Below are positions 1 to 6,116 of a stretch of 7,009 nucleotides of DNA, in pieces. This DNA comes from an uncultured beta proteobacterium. Lineage in GTDB: Bacteria; Pseudomonadota; Gammaproteobacteria; Burkholderiales; Burkholderiaceae_C. Position 1 is the first letter of the stretch; each line of letters opens with the position of its first letter. The position numbers were made by a program, and so were the translations under genes. The notes beneath the pieces were generated by a model. It saw only the letters and a program-made list of their open reading frames with translations. It had not been told where the DNA came from and did not search any database. The stretch lies in contig CAISIP010000598.1 in NCBI GenBank assembly GCA_903885415.1, forward strand, positions 1 to 7,009, written 5' to 3'.

Positions 1-6
1 ACCGCC

Positions 7-861
7 ATGACGCTGTTTTGGATACTGATGGGTACGCTGGCCGCCGGAATCGGCAGCGTCTGGATAGCCGCACTGCTGAGCTTTGGCGCGCTGGCGCGCT
101 ACACGCAGCATATGCTGAGCCTGGCTGCGGGCGCCCTGCTGGCGACCGCCTTCATGCACCTGCTGCCCGAGGCCTTTGAGAGCCAGGTCAGCGCGCACGA
201 CCTGTTCATCGCATTGCTGGTCGGGCTGGTGTTTTTCTTTCTGCTCGACAAAGCGGAGCTCTGGCACCATGGCCACGAGCACCACCACGCAGACGCCGCT
301 GCAGACCCGCACGCCGGCGCATCTGGCGCGCCGGCACGACACGAGCACGGCACGCACGCAGGGCACCGGCATGCGGCCGGCGAGGCGCATGGGCATGGCC
401 CGGTTCCGGTTGCCGGCAACTGGGCCATTCTTGCCGGCGACAGCGTGCATTGCTTCGGCGACGGTATGCTGATCGCTTCGGCCTTCATCGCCGATACCCG
501 GCTTGGCGTGATTGCCTCGTTGGCCGTGCTGGCGCACGAGGTTCCGCACCATATGGGCGACCTGATCGTGCTGCGTGCGGGCGCGAGCAACCGACGCGCT
601 GCGTTGCTGAAGGTGTCGATGGCGGGTGCGGTCACTGCGATTGGCGGCGTGGCTGGCTTCTGGCTGGTCGAGCAGTTGCAGGACTACCTGCCGTTCTTCC
701 TGGTTGCCGCCAGCAGCAGTTTTGTCTATGTGGCGCTGGCCGACCTGATACCGCAGTTGCAGACCCGGCTGAGCGCGCGCCAGACCGCCGCGCAGATAAG
801 CTGGTTGCTGGCCGGAATTGGCTTGGTGACAATGGTCAGCGGCCTGGCGCACGCCCGCTGA
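7..861 (+). CDS. ZIP-family divalent metal transporter with His-rich loop
   Basis: A 284-residue inner-membrane transporter of the ZIP family, which moves Zn2+ or other divalent cations into the cytoplasm. About eight hydrophobic segments are visible (roughly residues 4-25, 33-55, 66-82, 138-160, 165-188, 200-220, 228-248 and 262-281). Between segments 3 and 4 lies a loop (residues 87-130) with 14 histidines, the usual ZIP cytoplasmic metal-sensing/handing loop. The transport-site motifs are HCFGDG (148-153) in helix 4 and HEVPHHMGD (177-185) in helix 5. The common family pattern is HNFxDG and HExPHExGD, so Asn is replaced by Cys at 149 and a Glu by His at 182. The ATG at position 7 gives a normal ZIP N-terminus, but only six bases precede it, so its ribosome binding site cannot be checked and a slightly upstream start is possible. 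It converges with the pseudouridine synthase gene across 16 bp. Metal specificity cannot be told from sequence. Confidence 0.93.
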   Translation: MTLFWILMGTLAAGIGSVWIAALLSFGALARYTQHMLSLAAGALLATAFMHLLPEAFESQVSAHDLFIALLVGLVFFFLLDKAELWHHGHEHHHADAAADPHAGASGAPARHEHGTHAGHRHAAGEAHGHGPVPVAGNWAILAGDSVHCFGDGMLIASAFIADTRLGVIASLAVLAHEVPHHMGDLIVLRAGASNRRAALLKVSMAGAVTAIGGVAGFWLVEQLQDYLPFFLVAASSSFVYVALADLIPQLQTRLSARQTAAQISWLLAGIGLVTMVSGLAHAR

Positions 862-877
862 GGGCCGGCTGCAGCGC

Positions 878-1819
878 TCAACGGACCGAGGGCGACTCCG
901 GTGTCGGATCAGGCCTCGGGCCCAGCGCCCGCTGGCTCTCAAAGCGCATCGGTTTGCCGCTCAGCGGGTCGATGAACGCGATGGCCCGGGCGAGCAGCTG
1001 CAGGGGTTTGTCAAAGTCGGGCGCGCACTGCGGCGTGAGCAGCGGGTAAAGCCCGTCGTTGACGATCGGGATTCCCAGTGCTGCCATGTGTACCCGCAAC
1101 TGGTGCCGGTGGCCGGTGACCGGAAGCAGCTCGTAGTGCCCACGAACCCCGTCGGTCGCCAGCAGTCGGAGCTGTGTCAGCGTGTTCGGGGGACCGGGAA
1201 CTTCGCGTTGCTGCATGAAGTGCGCCGACGCGACGATCCGGCTTGCATGCGTGCGGGGCAGTGGCAGGTCGGCGCGCCATGGTGCTATCGCCTCGTAGGT
1301 CTTTCGCACCTGGCGATCGCGAAACAGCGCGCTATAGGCGTCCCGGCTACCGGGCTGCACCGAAAACATCACCAGTCCGGCGGTGTCGCGGTCGATTCGG
1401 TGTACCGGCACCAGGCTGTCGATTCCCAGGCGGCGCTTGAGCCGCACCAGCAGCGTCTCCTGCAAATAGCCGCCCGAGGGAACGACCGGCAGGAAGTGCG
1501 GCTTGTCGGCCACGACCAGATGCGCGTCCTGAAACAGCAGCAGCTCGTCGAAGGGAATTCGTGTTTCGGCCGTCAGGCTTCGGTAGTAGTAGATGCGCAG
1601 CTGGCTTTCATAGGGGCGGTGTTCGGTGACGGGAACGCCATGCGCGTCGACCACTTCACCGTCGTGCATGCGCTGCAGCCACTGCGATCGTGGCTGGGCA
1701 GGAAAGCGCTGCACCAGAAAGTCGGTCATGGTCTGCCATGGGCCTGGAGGCAGCGACACGCAACTCGGCCCGACGCCGTCACGCGTCGGCAGCACCGCAC
1801 AGGCGCTGCGCCGGTGCAT
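878..1819 (-). CDS. RluA-family pseudouridine synthase
   Basis: A 313-residue RNA pseudouridine synthase of the RluA family, isomerising uridine to pseudouridine in rRNA or tRNA in the cytoplasm. The N-terminus (about 31-80) resembles an S4-like RNA-binding region, with a GEVVDAHG segment and a YYYR end. The catalytic core follows: VVADKPHFLPVVPSG (102-116), then HRIDRDTAG (140-148) with the catalytic aspartate D143, and TGHRHQLRVH (235-244), the counterpart of the family GRTHQLRVH motif. The reading frame stays open far upstream through trmB, but that part is a shadow. The ATG at 1819 is the first start after the trmB stop (26 nt away) and keeps the DGVGPSCV N-terminal segment that I associate with this subgroup; the next ATG (1729) would lose it. 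No strong Shine-Dalgarno is seen, so translational coupling to trmB is likely. The RNA target is unknown: it is not clearly RluC, RluD, RluA or TruC. Confidence 0.9.
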   Translation of the reverse strand: MHRRSACAVLPTRDGVGPSCVSLPPGPWQTMTDFLVQRFPAQPRSQWLQRMHDGEVVDAHGVPVTEHRPYESQLRIYYYRSLTAETRIPFDELLLFQDAHLVVADKPHFLPVVPSGGYLQETLLVRLKRRLGIDSLVPVHRIDRDTAGLVMFSVQPGSRDAYSALFRDRQVRKTYEAIAPWRADLPLPRTHASRIVASAHFMQQREVPGPPNTLTQLRLLATDGVRGHYELLPVTGHRHQLRVHMAALGIPIVNDGLYPLLTPQCAPDFDKPLQLLARAIAFIDPLSGKPMRFESQRALGPRPDPTPESPSVR

Positions 1820-1845
1820 GGCCGCGGCGAACCCCGGGTCGGGGG

Positions 1846-2652
1846 TCAGCGGCGGTGGAACACCAGGTCCCATACGCCGTGCCCCAGCCCCAGCCCGCGC
1901 CGCTCGAACTTTGTCAGCGGCCGGTAATGCGGCTTGGGTGCGTAGCCGCCGAGTTCGGGGGCTGTGAGCGCAGACCGGTTCTCCAACAGCGGATCGTCGC
2001 CCAGCACCTGGCGCATCTGCTCGGCGTAGGGTTGCCAGTCGGTGGCACAGTGCAGGAAACCACCGGGCTTGAGGCGCGCGGCCAAGCGGTTTACCAAAGG
2101 ACCCTGGACCAGGCGGCGCTTGTTGTGCCGCTTCTTGTGCCACGGATCCGGGAAGAACAGGTGGATGGCGTCCAAGCCGCGGGTCGGAGCCGACGCGTCC
2201 CAGGCCGGCAGCATCGTGTCCATCACTTCGACCGCGTCGTGCGCGATGATGCGGATATTGTGCAGGCCGAGTTCGCCTATCTGTTTGAGTAGCGCGCCGA
2301 CGCCGGGTGGGTGCACTTCGCAGCACAGGAAGTCGGTTTCGGGCATCAGGCGGGCAATATGGGCGGTCGCGTCGCCCATGCCAAAGCCGATTTCCAGCAC
2401 CAGTGCGCGCTGCGCAGCTTGCGACCCGCCGCTGAGCGATGCCGGCCCGCCAAGCTGTGGATAGATGGCGGCCAGCGCCGAAACAGAGGGCTGGAAGGGT
2501 ATGACGAAGCGCGGACCGAGCTCGTCAACCGCGCGCGCCTGGCCTGCGGTCGTCCTACCGGTGCGGCGCACGAAGCTGCGAATCGCCCGGTGGTGGGACT
2601 CTTGCGAAGGGCCGTGCTTGGCTGGATCTGGGCTTGAAGGGGCGGGGTGCAT
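1846..2652 (-). CDS. trmB: tRNA (guanine-N7-)-methyltransferase TrmB
   Basis: A 268-residue S-adenosylmethionine-dependent enzyme that makes m7G at position 46 in the variable loop of tRNAs. After a variable, probably disordered N-terminus (1-40) comes the Rossmann methyltransferase fold. It shows the SAM loop EIGFGMG (87-93), the acidic CEVH after strand 2 (111-114), HDAVE (138-142), and the TrmB signature FPDPWHKKRHNKRR (167-180), which carries the catalytic and tRNA-binding residues. Further on are ATDW (203-206) and the C-terminal TKFERRGLGLGHGVWDL (247-263), typical of the family. An in-frame ATG at 2706 would add 18 residues and overlap gluQ by 43 nt. I prefer the ATG at 2652, 11 nt after the gluQ stop; neither start has a good Shine-Dalgarno. 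It is the third gene of the leftward operon and is followed after 26 nt by the pseudouridine synthase. Identification is firm. Confidence 0.95.
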   Translation of the reverse strand: MHPAPSSPDPAKHGPSQESHHRAIRSFVRRTGRTTAGQARAVDELGPRFVIPFQPSVSALAAIYPQLGGPASLSGGSQAAQRALVLEIGFGMGDATAHIARLMPETDFLCCEVHPPGVGALLKQIGELGLHNIRIIAHDAVEVMDTMLPAWDASAPTRGLDAIHLFFPDPWHKKRHNKRRLVQGPLVNRLAARLKPGGFLHCATDWQPYAEQMRQVLGDDPLLENRSALTAPELGGYAPKPHYRPLTKFERRGLGLGHGVWDLVFHRR

Positions 2653-2663
2653 GGCGTCGGCGT

Positions 2664-3596
2664 TCACACCACCGGATTGTAGAGATGGCGCCAAGCCTGA
2701 ACCCATCCATGCAGAGCCTGCGCCACGTGGCCCGACTGGGGTCCGAGCCCCAGCACGTCGGCTGCCGCGTTGAGCGCGGCCATCGGGTCGGCGGTGTCGA
2801 CTGGCACAGCGCCATGCTGCTTCGATAGCTTTTCGCCACTGGCGGCGCGCACCAGCGGGCTGTGCAGATAGCGCGGACTGGCCATTCCCAACGCCTGCTG
2901 TAGCAGCAACTGGCGCGGCGTGTTGTCGGCCAGGTCCTCGCCGCGCACCACATGGCTGACTTGCTGCGCATCGTCGTCAACCACGACCGCGAGCTGGTAG
3001 GCGAAGACCGCGTCGCTGCGGCGGATGACAAAGTCGCCGACGGCGTCGGCAACATCCTGCTGCTGCAGCCCCAGCCGCCTGTCCCGCCACGTCACGCCCG
3101 CGCGGGTCGGATCCGCGGCCCCGCCCTGTGCGGGCGCGCTGCGAAAACGCCAGGCGCGGGCAGGGCGTCCGCGCAGTCCGGCGCTGCAGGTTCCGGGGTA
3201 GACCAGTTCGCCATGGCGTTCACGCTGCCCCGCTTGGCGGGCAATGGCGGCTTCAATGTCTTTGCGCGAGCAGGCACAGGGGTAGGCCATCGCCGCGTCG
3301 ACCAACTGCGTGAGCGCGCGCTGGTACAGGTGGGTGCGTTGCGACTGATAGACCGGCGGCTGGTCCGGTTGAAGATGGCAGTCCTGCAGCTGGCGCAGGA
3401 TCCGCTCGGTGGCACCCGCAACGCAGCGTTGCGAGTCCAGGTCTTCGATGCGCACCAGCCATCGGCCGCCGCGGCCATCGTTCCAGGCCCGGGCATCGAG
3501 CCAGCTGGCGAGTGCCGCCACCAGGGAGCCGGCATGCAGCGCCCCGGTAGGCGAAGGCGCAAAGCGGCCCACATAGGTGAAATGCGCCCCACCCAC
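2664..3596 (-). CDS. gluQ: glutamyl-Q tRNA(Asp) synthetase
   Basis: A 310-residue paralogue of the glutamyl-tRNA synthetase catalytic domain (also called GluQRS or YadB). It activates glutamate without tRNA and attaches it to queuosine 34 in the anticodon of tRNA-Asp. The class I signatures are present: GRFAPSPTGALHAGS (10-24), holding the HIGH-type motif, and KLSKQ (256-260). The zinc site of the family is visible as C107, C109, Y133 and C137. There is no C-terminal anticodon-binding domain and the protein ends near residue 310, which separates it from true GltX (about 470 residues). The ATG at 3596 follows an AGGGG Shine-Dalgarno 8 nt upstream and lies 18 nt after the flavoprotein stop, so cotranscription is expected. 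Placement next to trmB groups two tRNA-modification enzymes. Its presence implies that the organism makes or salvages queuosine. Confidence 0.95.
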   Translation of the reverse strand: MGGAHFTYVGRFAPSPTGALHAGSLVAALASWLDARAWNDGRGGRWLVRIEDLDSQRCVAGATERILRQLQDCHLQPDQPPVYQSQRTHLYQRALTQLVDAAMAYPCACSRKDIEAAIARQAGQRERHGELVYPGTCSAGLRGRPARAWRFRSAPAQGGAADPTRAGVTWRDRRLGLQQQDVADAVGDFVIRRSDAVFAYQLAVVVDDDAQQVSHVVRGEDLADNTPRQLLLQQALGMASPRYLHSPLVRAASGEKLSKQHGAVPVDTADPMAALNAAADVLGLGPQSGHVAQALHGWVQAWRHLYNPVV

Positions 3597-3614
3597 CGCA
3601 AGTTCCCCTGGTCG

Positions 3615-4670
3615 CTAGGCGACTGCCAGCGCCAGTTCCAGCCCGGAAACGAAGGCGTCTTCGACCCGGTGGCCAACGCACCAGTCGCCACAGGCGCCGA
3701 TGCCTTGGCTCGGATCCCACAGGTGGGAGCGGCCCAGTGGCTGTACCGTCTGCGCGTAAGCCCAGCGGTGCACCTGCGCATGCGCCGGCTCGGCGCGGAT
3801 TCCGGTGACCTCCGAAAATGCCTTGCGCAGCTTGGCCTGTACCCGGTCGGGCTGGTCGTCAAAATGCTCGCGCGACCAGGCCGCGCTGGCGTGGACGGTC
3901 CAGCGCTCAATCGGGTCACGCCCGGGCTTGGACGATTCGCGCGCCAGCCATGCGATGCGGTGGTGGGTGCTGCGCGCGGCGTTCCACTGCGGTCCCAGCG
4001 TGTTGAGGCCCGGCTGCATCGCCTGCGGAAAAGCCAGCATCAACGCCCAGCACGGCGCTACCTGTACCTTGTCGATCTCGATCGCCATATCGTCTGCCAG
4101 TTCCGAGTTCTGGAGCAATTCGCGGGCCTGCCAGGCGGGTATGGCGAGCAGCACGTCGTCAAAGCCGCGAAAGACCTGGCGACGATGGCCGTCGGTAGTC
4201 TCGGGGCCAACGGTATGCAGCTGCCAGCGTCCGGCGCCGCGCGATGTCCGCTCAATACGGGTGACGCGGGTTTCGCCTTCTAGACTGCCTGCGTCTCGCA
4301 GTGGCTGCGCCCAGTGTGCGGCCAGTGCGGCCATTCCCGGCGTCGGCACCCAATGCGCTTCGCGCGCTGGCAGACCGGCTGCAGCGATGCCACCGTGGTC
4401 ATCCAGCACGCGCACCGTGCTCGCACTCCAGGGCTTGCATACGGCGGGAGCGGTCTGTAAGGCCAGGCTAAAGCGCGGATCGCGCACGGTGAAATACTGC
4501 GCCCCGTGGTCGAAGCCACCGAAGGGGCTCGAACGCGTCGCCATGCGACCGCCGAGGCCGGCGCTTTTTTCGAATACGCTGGTGCGGTGCCCGGCTTGCA
4601 CCAAGGTGCGGGCGCAGGCGATTCCGGCGATTCCCGCTCCGATGACGGCGATGTGCCTGGGCTTGGTCAT
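3615..4670 (-). CDS. FAD-dependent oxidoreductase, renalase-like
   Basis: A 351-residue soluble flavoprotein of the amine-oxidase/renalase fold. The N-terminus has the dinucleotide-binding motif GAGIAG (11-16), the ribose-binding acidic residue E34, and the second FAD motif GLGGRMATR (38-46). These are followed by FDHGAQYFTV (53-62), a segment characteristic of renalase-like proteins. Near the C-terminus, GACGDWCVGHRVEDAFVSG (325-343) is the expected FAD-contact region. No signal peptide is visible. Characterised bacterial renalases oxidise the non-standard 2- and 6-dihydro isomers of NAD(P)H back to NAD(P)+, releasing H2O2; that activity is inferred here from family only. The start is well supported: GGAGG lies 7 nt upstream of the ATG. 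It is the first gene of the leftward operon, 18 nt before gluQ, and is transcribed divergently from the pirin gene. A general amine or protoporphyrinogen-type oxidase is the alternative reading. Confidence 0.85.
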   Translation of the reverse strand: MTKPRHIAVIGAGIAGIACARTLVQAGHRTSVFEKSAGLGGRMATRSSPFGGFDHGAQYFTVRDPRFSLALQTAPAVCKPWSASTVRVLDDHGGIAAAGLPAREAHWVPTPGMAALAAHWAQPLRDAGSLEGETRVTRIERTSRGAGRWQLHTVGPETTDGHRRQVFRGFDDVLLAIPAWQARELLQNSELADDMAIEIDKVQVAPCWALMLAFPQAMQPGLNTLGPQWNAARSTHHRIAWLARESSKPGRDPIERWTVHASAAWSREHFDDQPDRVQAKLRKAFSEVTGIRAEPAHAQVHRWAYAQTVQPLGRSHLWDPSQGIGACGDWCVGHRVEDAFVSGLELALAVA

Positions 4671-4768
4671 GGTGTTGCCTCCGGTGGTTATTTGAACTTC
4701 GCTTATACACGCCTGACGCCGCAGCCATTCCGGCCGGTCATGCCAGCGCAGCGGGGAAGTCAGCGACG

Positions 4769-4785
4769 CATAGGAGGTGGCTATG
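4769..4785 (+). promoter_or_regulatory. inverted repeat enclosing a strong Shine-Dalgarno
   Basis: CATAG (4769-4773) and CTATG (4781-4785) are a perfect 5-bp inverted repeat around a 7-nt loop, GAGGTGG. As RNA, the loop would carry most of the AGGAGG Shine-Dalgarno (4772-4777), and the 3' arm would contain the ATG at 4783. This could gate translation of the leader ORF or act as a small DNA operator. The stem is short and only weakly stable on its own. Chance occurrence is quite possible. Confidence 0.3.
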
Positions 4786-4887
4786 ATGCATCTCGTTCAA
4801 AATAAGGTCGAATGCTGCCATCAAAACGGTGGCGTGGTGCCGGTGCGGGTTTCGCATCCAGTGGGTGCATCATTAACGGGAGCTTAG
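4783..4887 (+). CDS. possible 34-residue leader peptide upstream of pirin
   Basis: An open frame of 34 codons begins with tandem ATGs (4783 and 4786) and ends with TAG at 4885-4887. A near-perfect AGGAGG Shine-Dalgarno (4772-4777) lies 5 nt before the first ATG and 8 nt before the second, making it one of the strongest ribosome binding sites in the window. The stop falls one base before the pirin ATG, and the pirin Shine-Dalgarno (GGGAG, 4878-4882) lies within the last codons, a geometry suited to translational coupling. The predicted peptide has a Cys-Cys-His-Gln cluster at residues 11-14 but no membrane segment or recognised domain. Only 15 of its 32 non-start codons end in G or C, clearly fewer than in the neighbouring genes. 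This argues either for a regulatory leader not selected as a protein or for a chance ORF. I do not recognise it. Confidence 0.35.
   Translation: MMHLVQNKVECCHQNGGVVPVRVSHPVGASLTGA
4854..4868 (+). promoter_or_regulatory. small hairpin upstream of the pirin ribosome binding site
   Basis: GCATCC (4854-4859) and GGGTGC (4863-4868) can pair as RNA over six base pairs, including one G-U pair, with a 3-nt loop. The hairpin ends nine bases before the pirin GGGAG Shine-Dalgarno and would be unfolded by ribosomes reading the leader ORF. It has no U tract, so it is not an intrinsic terminator. Any regulatory role is inference. Confidence 0.22.
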
Positions 4888-4888
4888 G

Positions 4889-5590
4889 ATGTTGGCATTG
4901 CGAAGATCAATCGAACGCGGTCAGGCCGACCACGGCTGGCTGCAGTCTTTTCACAGTTTTTCCTTTGCCGGCTACCACGACCCGCGCTACATGGGCTGGG
5001 GAAATCTGCGCGTCATCAACGAGGACCGGATCGCACCCGGAACCGGATTCGGAAACCACGGCCACCGCGACATGGAGATCATCAGCTATGTGCTCAGCGG
5101 CGAACTCGCGCACCGGGATACTTTGGGCAATGTCAAGGCGATCCCTCCTGGCGATGTGCAGCGCATGAGCGCTGGCAGCGGTGTCGAGCATAGCGAGTTC
5201 AACCACGCCCCCGACGCGACGACGCATTTCCTGCAGATCTGGATAGAACCCGACGTGAAGGGCATCGCGCCGGGCTACGAACAGAAGACTTTTTCCGAAG
5301 CCGACAAGCGCGGTCGTCTACGGCGGGTGGCTTGCGGCGACGGAGCCGATGCGTCGGTCACGATCCGGGCCGACGCGTCGCTATACGCAGGTCTGTTCGA
5401 CGGCGCCGAGGCAGCGACGCTGGCGCTGGATCCGGTGCGCAAGGCCTATGTGCATCTGGTGCGCGGCGAACTGCTGGTCAACGGGCAGGGTTTGCGCGCC
5501 GGCGACGCGGCGATGCTGGCTGGCGAAACGCGGATCACGCTGTCCCATGGCGTGCGCGCCGAAGTGCTGGTGTTTGATCTGTGCCCATAG
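4889..5590 (+). CDS. pirin family protein (YhhW/YhaK type bicupin)
   Basis: A 233-residue cytoplasmic bicupin of the pirin family. The N-terminal cupin carries the metal ligands as HGH (H57, H59) followed by H101 and E103, the usual pirin 3-His/1-Glu iron site. The context (NEDRIAPGTGFGNHGHRDME, 44-63; GSGVEHSEFNH, 96-106) is typical. The second cupin (about 145-233) has no metal motif, also normal for this group. Length fits the E. coli YhhW type. Some relatives act as quercetin 2,3-dioxygenases and others as redox-sensing cofactors; the substrate here cannot be read from sequence. The start is supported by GGGAG 6 nt upstream of the ATG. It is the first full-length gene of the rightward redox cluster, 58 nt before the DoxX gene, and may be coupled to the small ORF ending one base before it. 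Confidence 0.92.
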   Translation: MLALRRSIERGQADHGWLQSFHSFSFAGYHDPRYMGWGNLRVINEDRIAPGTGFGNHGHRDMEIISYVLSGELAHRDTLGNVKAIPPGDVQRMSAGSGVEHSEFNHAPDATTHFLQIWIEPDVKGIAPGYEQKTFSEADKRGRLRRVACGDGADASVTIRADASLYAGLFDGAEAATLALDPVRKAYVHLVRGELLVNGQGLRAGDAAMLAGETRITLSHGVRAEVLVFDLCP

Positions 5591-5648
5591 GCGGCCCGAT
5601 TCGCCCTCGCACGTTGGTTACCCAAACTCCCGTTTCCAAGGATTCCCA

Positions 5649-6071
5649 ATGGCTTTTCACAACACCCTCGCGCTCGCTGGCCGCCTGTTGCTCGCTTTTC
5701 TCTTTCTGCCCGCGGGCATCATGAAGGTGCTCGGCTTTGCAGGCACCGTGGGCTACATTGCGTCCAAGGGCCTTCCGATCCCTGAAGTCGGCGCGATGGT
5801 GGCGATCGTGGTGGAAGTCGGTGGCGGTCTGGCCCTGCTGTGCGGCTATAAAACCCGCATCGCTGCTTTGGCTTTGGCCCTCTTCACGCTGGTGGCGAGC
5901 ATGGTATTTCATGCATTCTGGACCATGCCCGAGGAGCAGGTCATGGTGCAGCAACTGATGTTTTTCAAGAACATCGCCATTGTCGGTGGGCTGCTGGTAC
6001 TTGCAGCCCATGGTGCAGGGGTGTTCAGCGTGGACGGCAGGCGCAGCACCGTGGATGGCGCAGTGGCCTGA
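5649..6071 (+). CDS. DoxX family membrane protein
   Basis: A 140-residue inner-membrane protein of the DoxX/YqjF type. Four hydrophobic helices are visible at about residues 5-25, 46-65, 69-90 and 104-122. The family features are GRLLLAFLFLPAGIMKVLGF (11-30) in helix 1, the VEVGGGLALLCGYKTR segment (55-70) and FFKNIAIVGGLL (105-116) in helix 4. Biochemical roles in the family are diverse and mostly unproven; relatives have been linked to quinone or thiol redox chemistry and oxidative stress resistance. The frame is open far upstream through the pirin gene. The ATG at 5649 is chosen because the family N-terminus begins here and AAGGA lies 6 nt before it. It sits between the pirin and flavodoxin genes on the same strand, with gaps of 58 and 45 nt. 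Confidence 0.92.
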   Translation: MAFHNTLALAGRLLLAFLFLPAGIMKVLGFAGTVGYIASKGLPIPEVGAMVAIVVEVGGGLALLCGYKTRIAALALALFTLVASMVFHAFWTMPEEQVMVQQLMFFKNIAIVGGLLVLAAHGAGVFSVDGRRSTVDGAVA

Positions 6072-6116
6072 CCGACTGCGGTCGCGGCAAGCATTTCTTA
6101 AATCAGGAGCAGGGGT

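Larger units (their letters stand above)
4671..4888. promoter_or_regulatory. divergent intergenic region between flavoprotein and pirin genes
   Basis: This 218-bp gap must hold the promoters of both the leftward RNA-modification operon and the rightward pirin cluster. On the minus strand, TATAAG at 4707-4702 is a plausible -10 box about 32 nt before the flavoprotein ATG, but no recognisable -35 box sits 16-18 nt further upstream. On the plus strand, TATGAT at 4782-4787 matches a -10 box well, again without a convincing -35; it also overlaps the start of the possible leader ORF, so only one reading can hold. The stretch is richer in A/T than the flanking genes. It contains the inverted repeats listed separately. 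No divergently coded regulator gene is present. Confidence 0.5.

Noticed and set aside
1088..1927. 279-codon plus-strand ORF antisense to the pseudouridine synthase and trmB genes
   Set aside because: Shadow of two real genes; low-complexity composition and no recognisable motif.
1820..2326. In-frame upstream extension of the pseudouridine synthase through trmB (start at 2326)
   Set aside because: It lies entirely over the well-identified trmB gene in another frame, its translation is Arg/Pro/Ala-rich without family similarity, and the pseudouridine synthase homology begins only after 1819.
2653..2706. Longer trmB start at 2706
   Set aside because: It would overlap gluQ by 43 nt, has no Shine-Dalgarno, and adds residues outside the normal TrmB family region.
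2952..4283. 443-codon plus-strand ORF antisense to gluQ and the flavoprotein gene
   Set aside because: It spans two confidently identified minus-strand genes and the gap between them. Long antisense frames are expected in DNA with high third-position GC, and the translation shows no domain.
4812..5168. 118-codon plus-strand ORF starting in the intergenic region
   Set aside because: It runs out of frame into the pirin gene, has no good Shine-Dalgarno, and its second half is a shadow of the pirin cupin.
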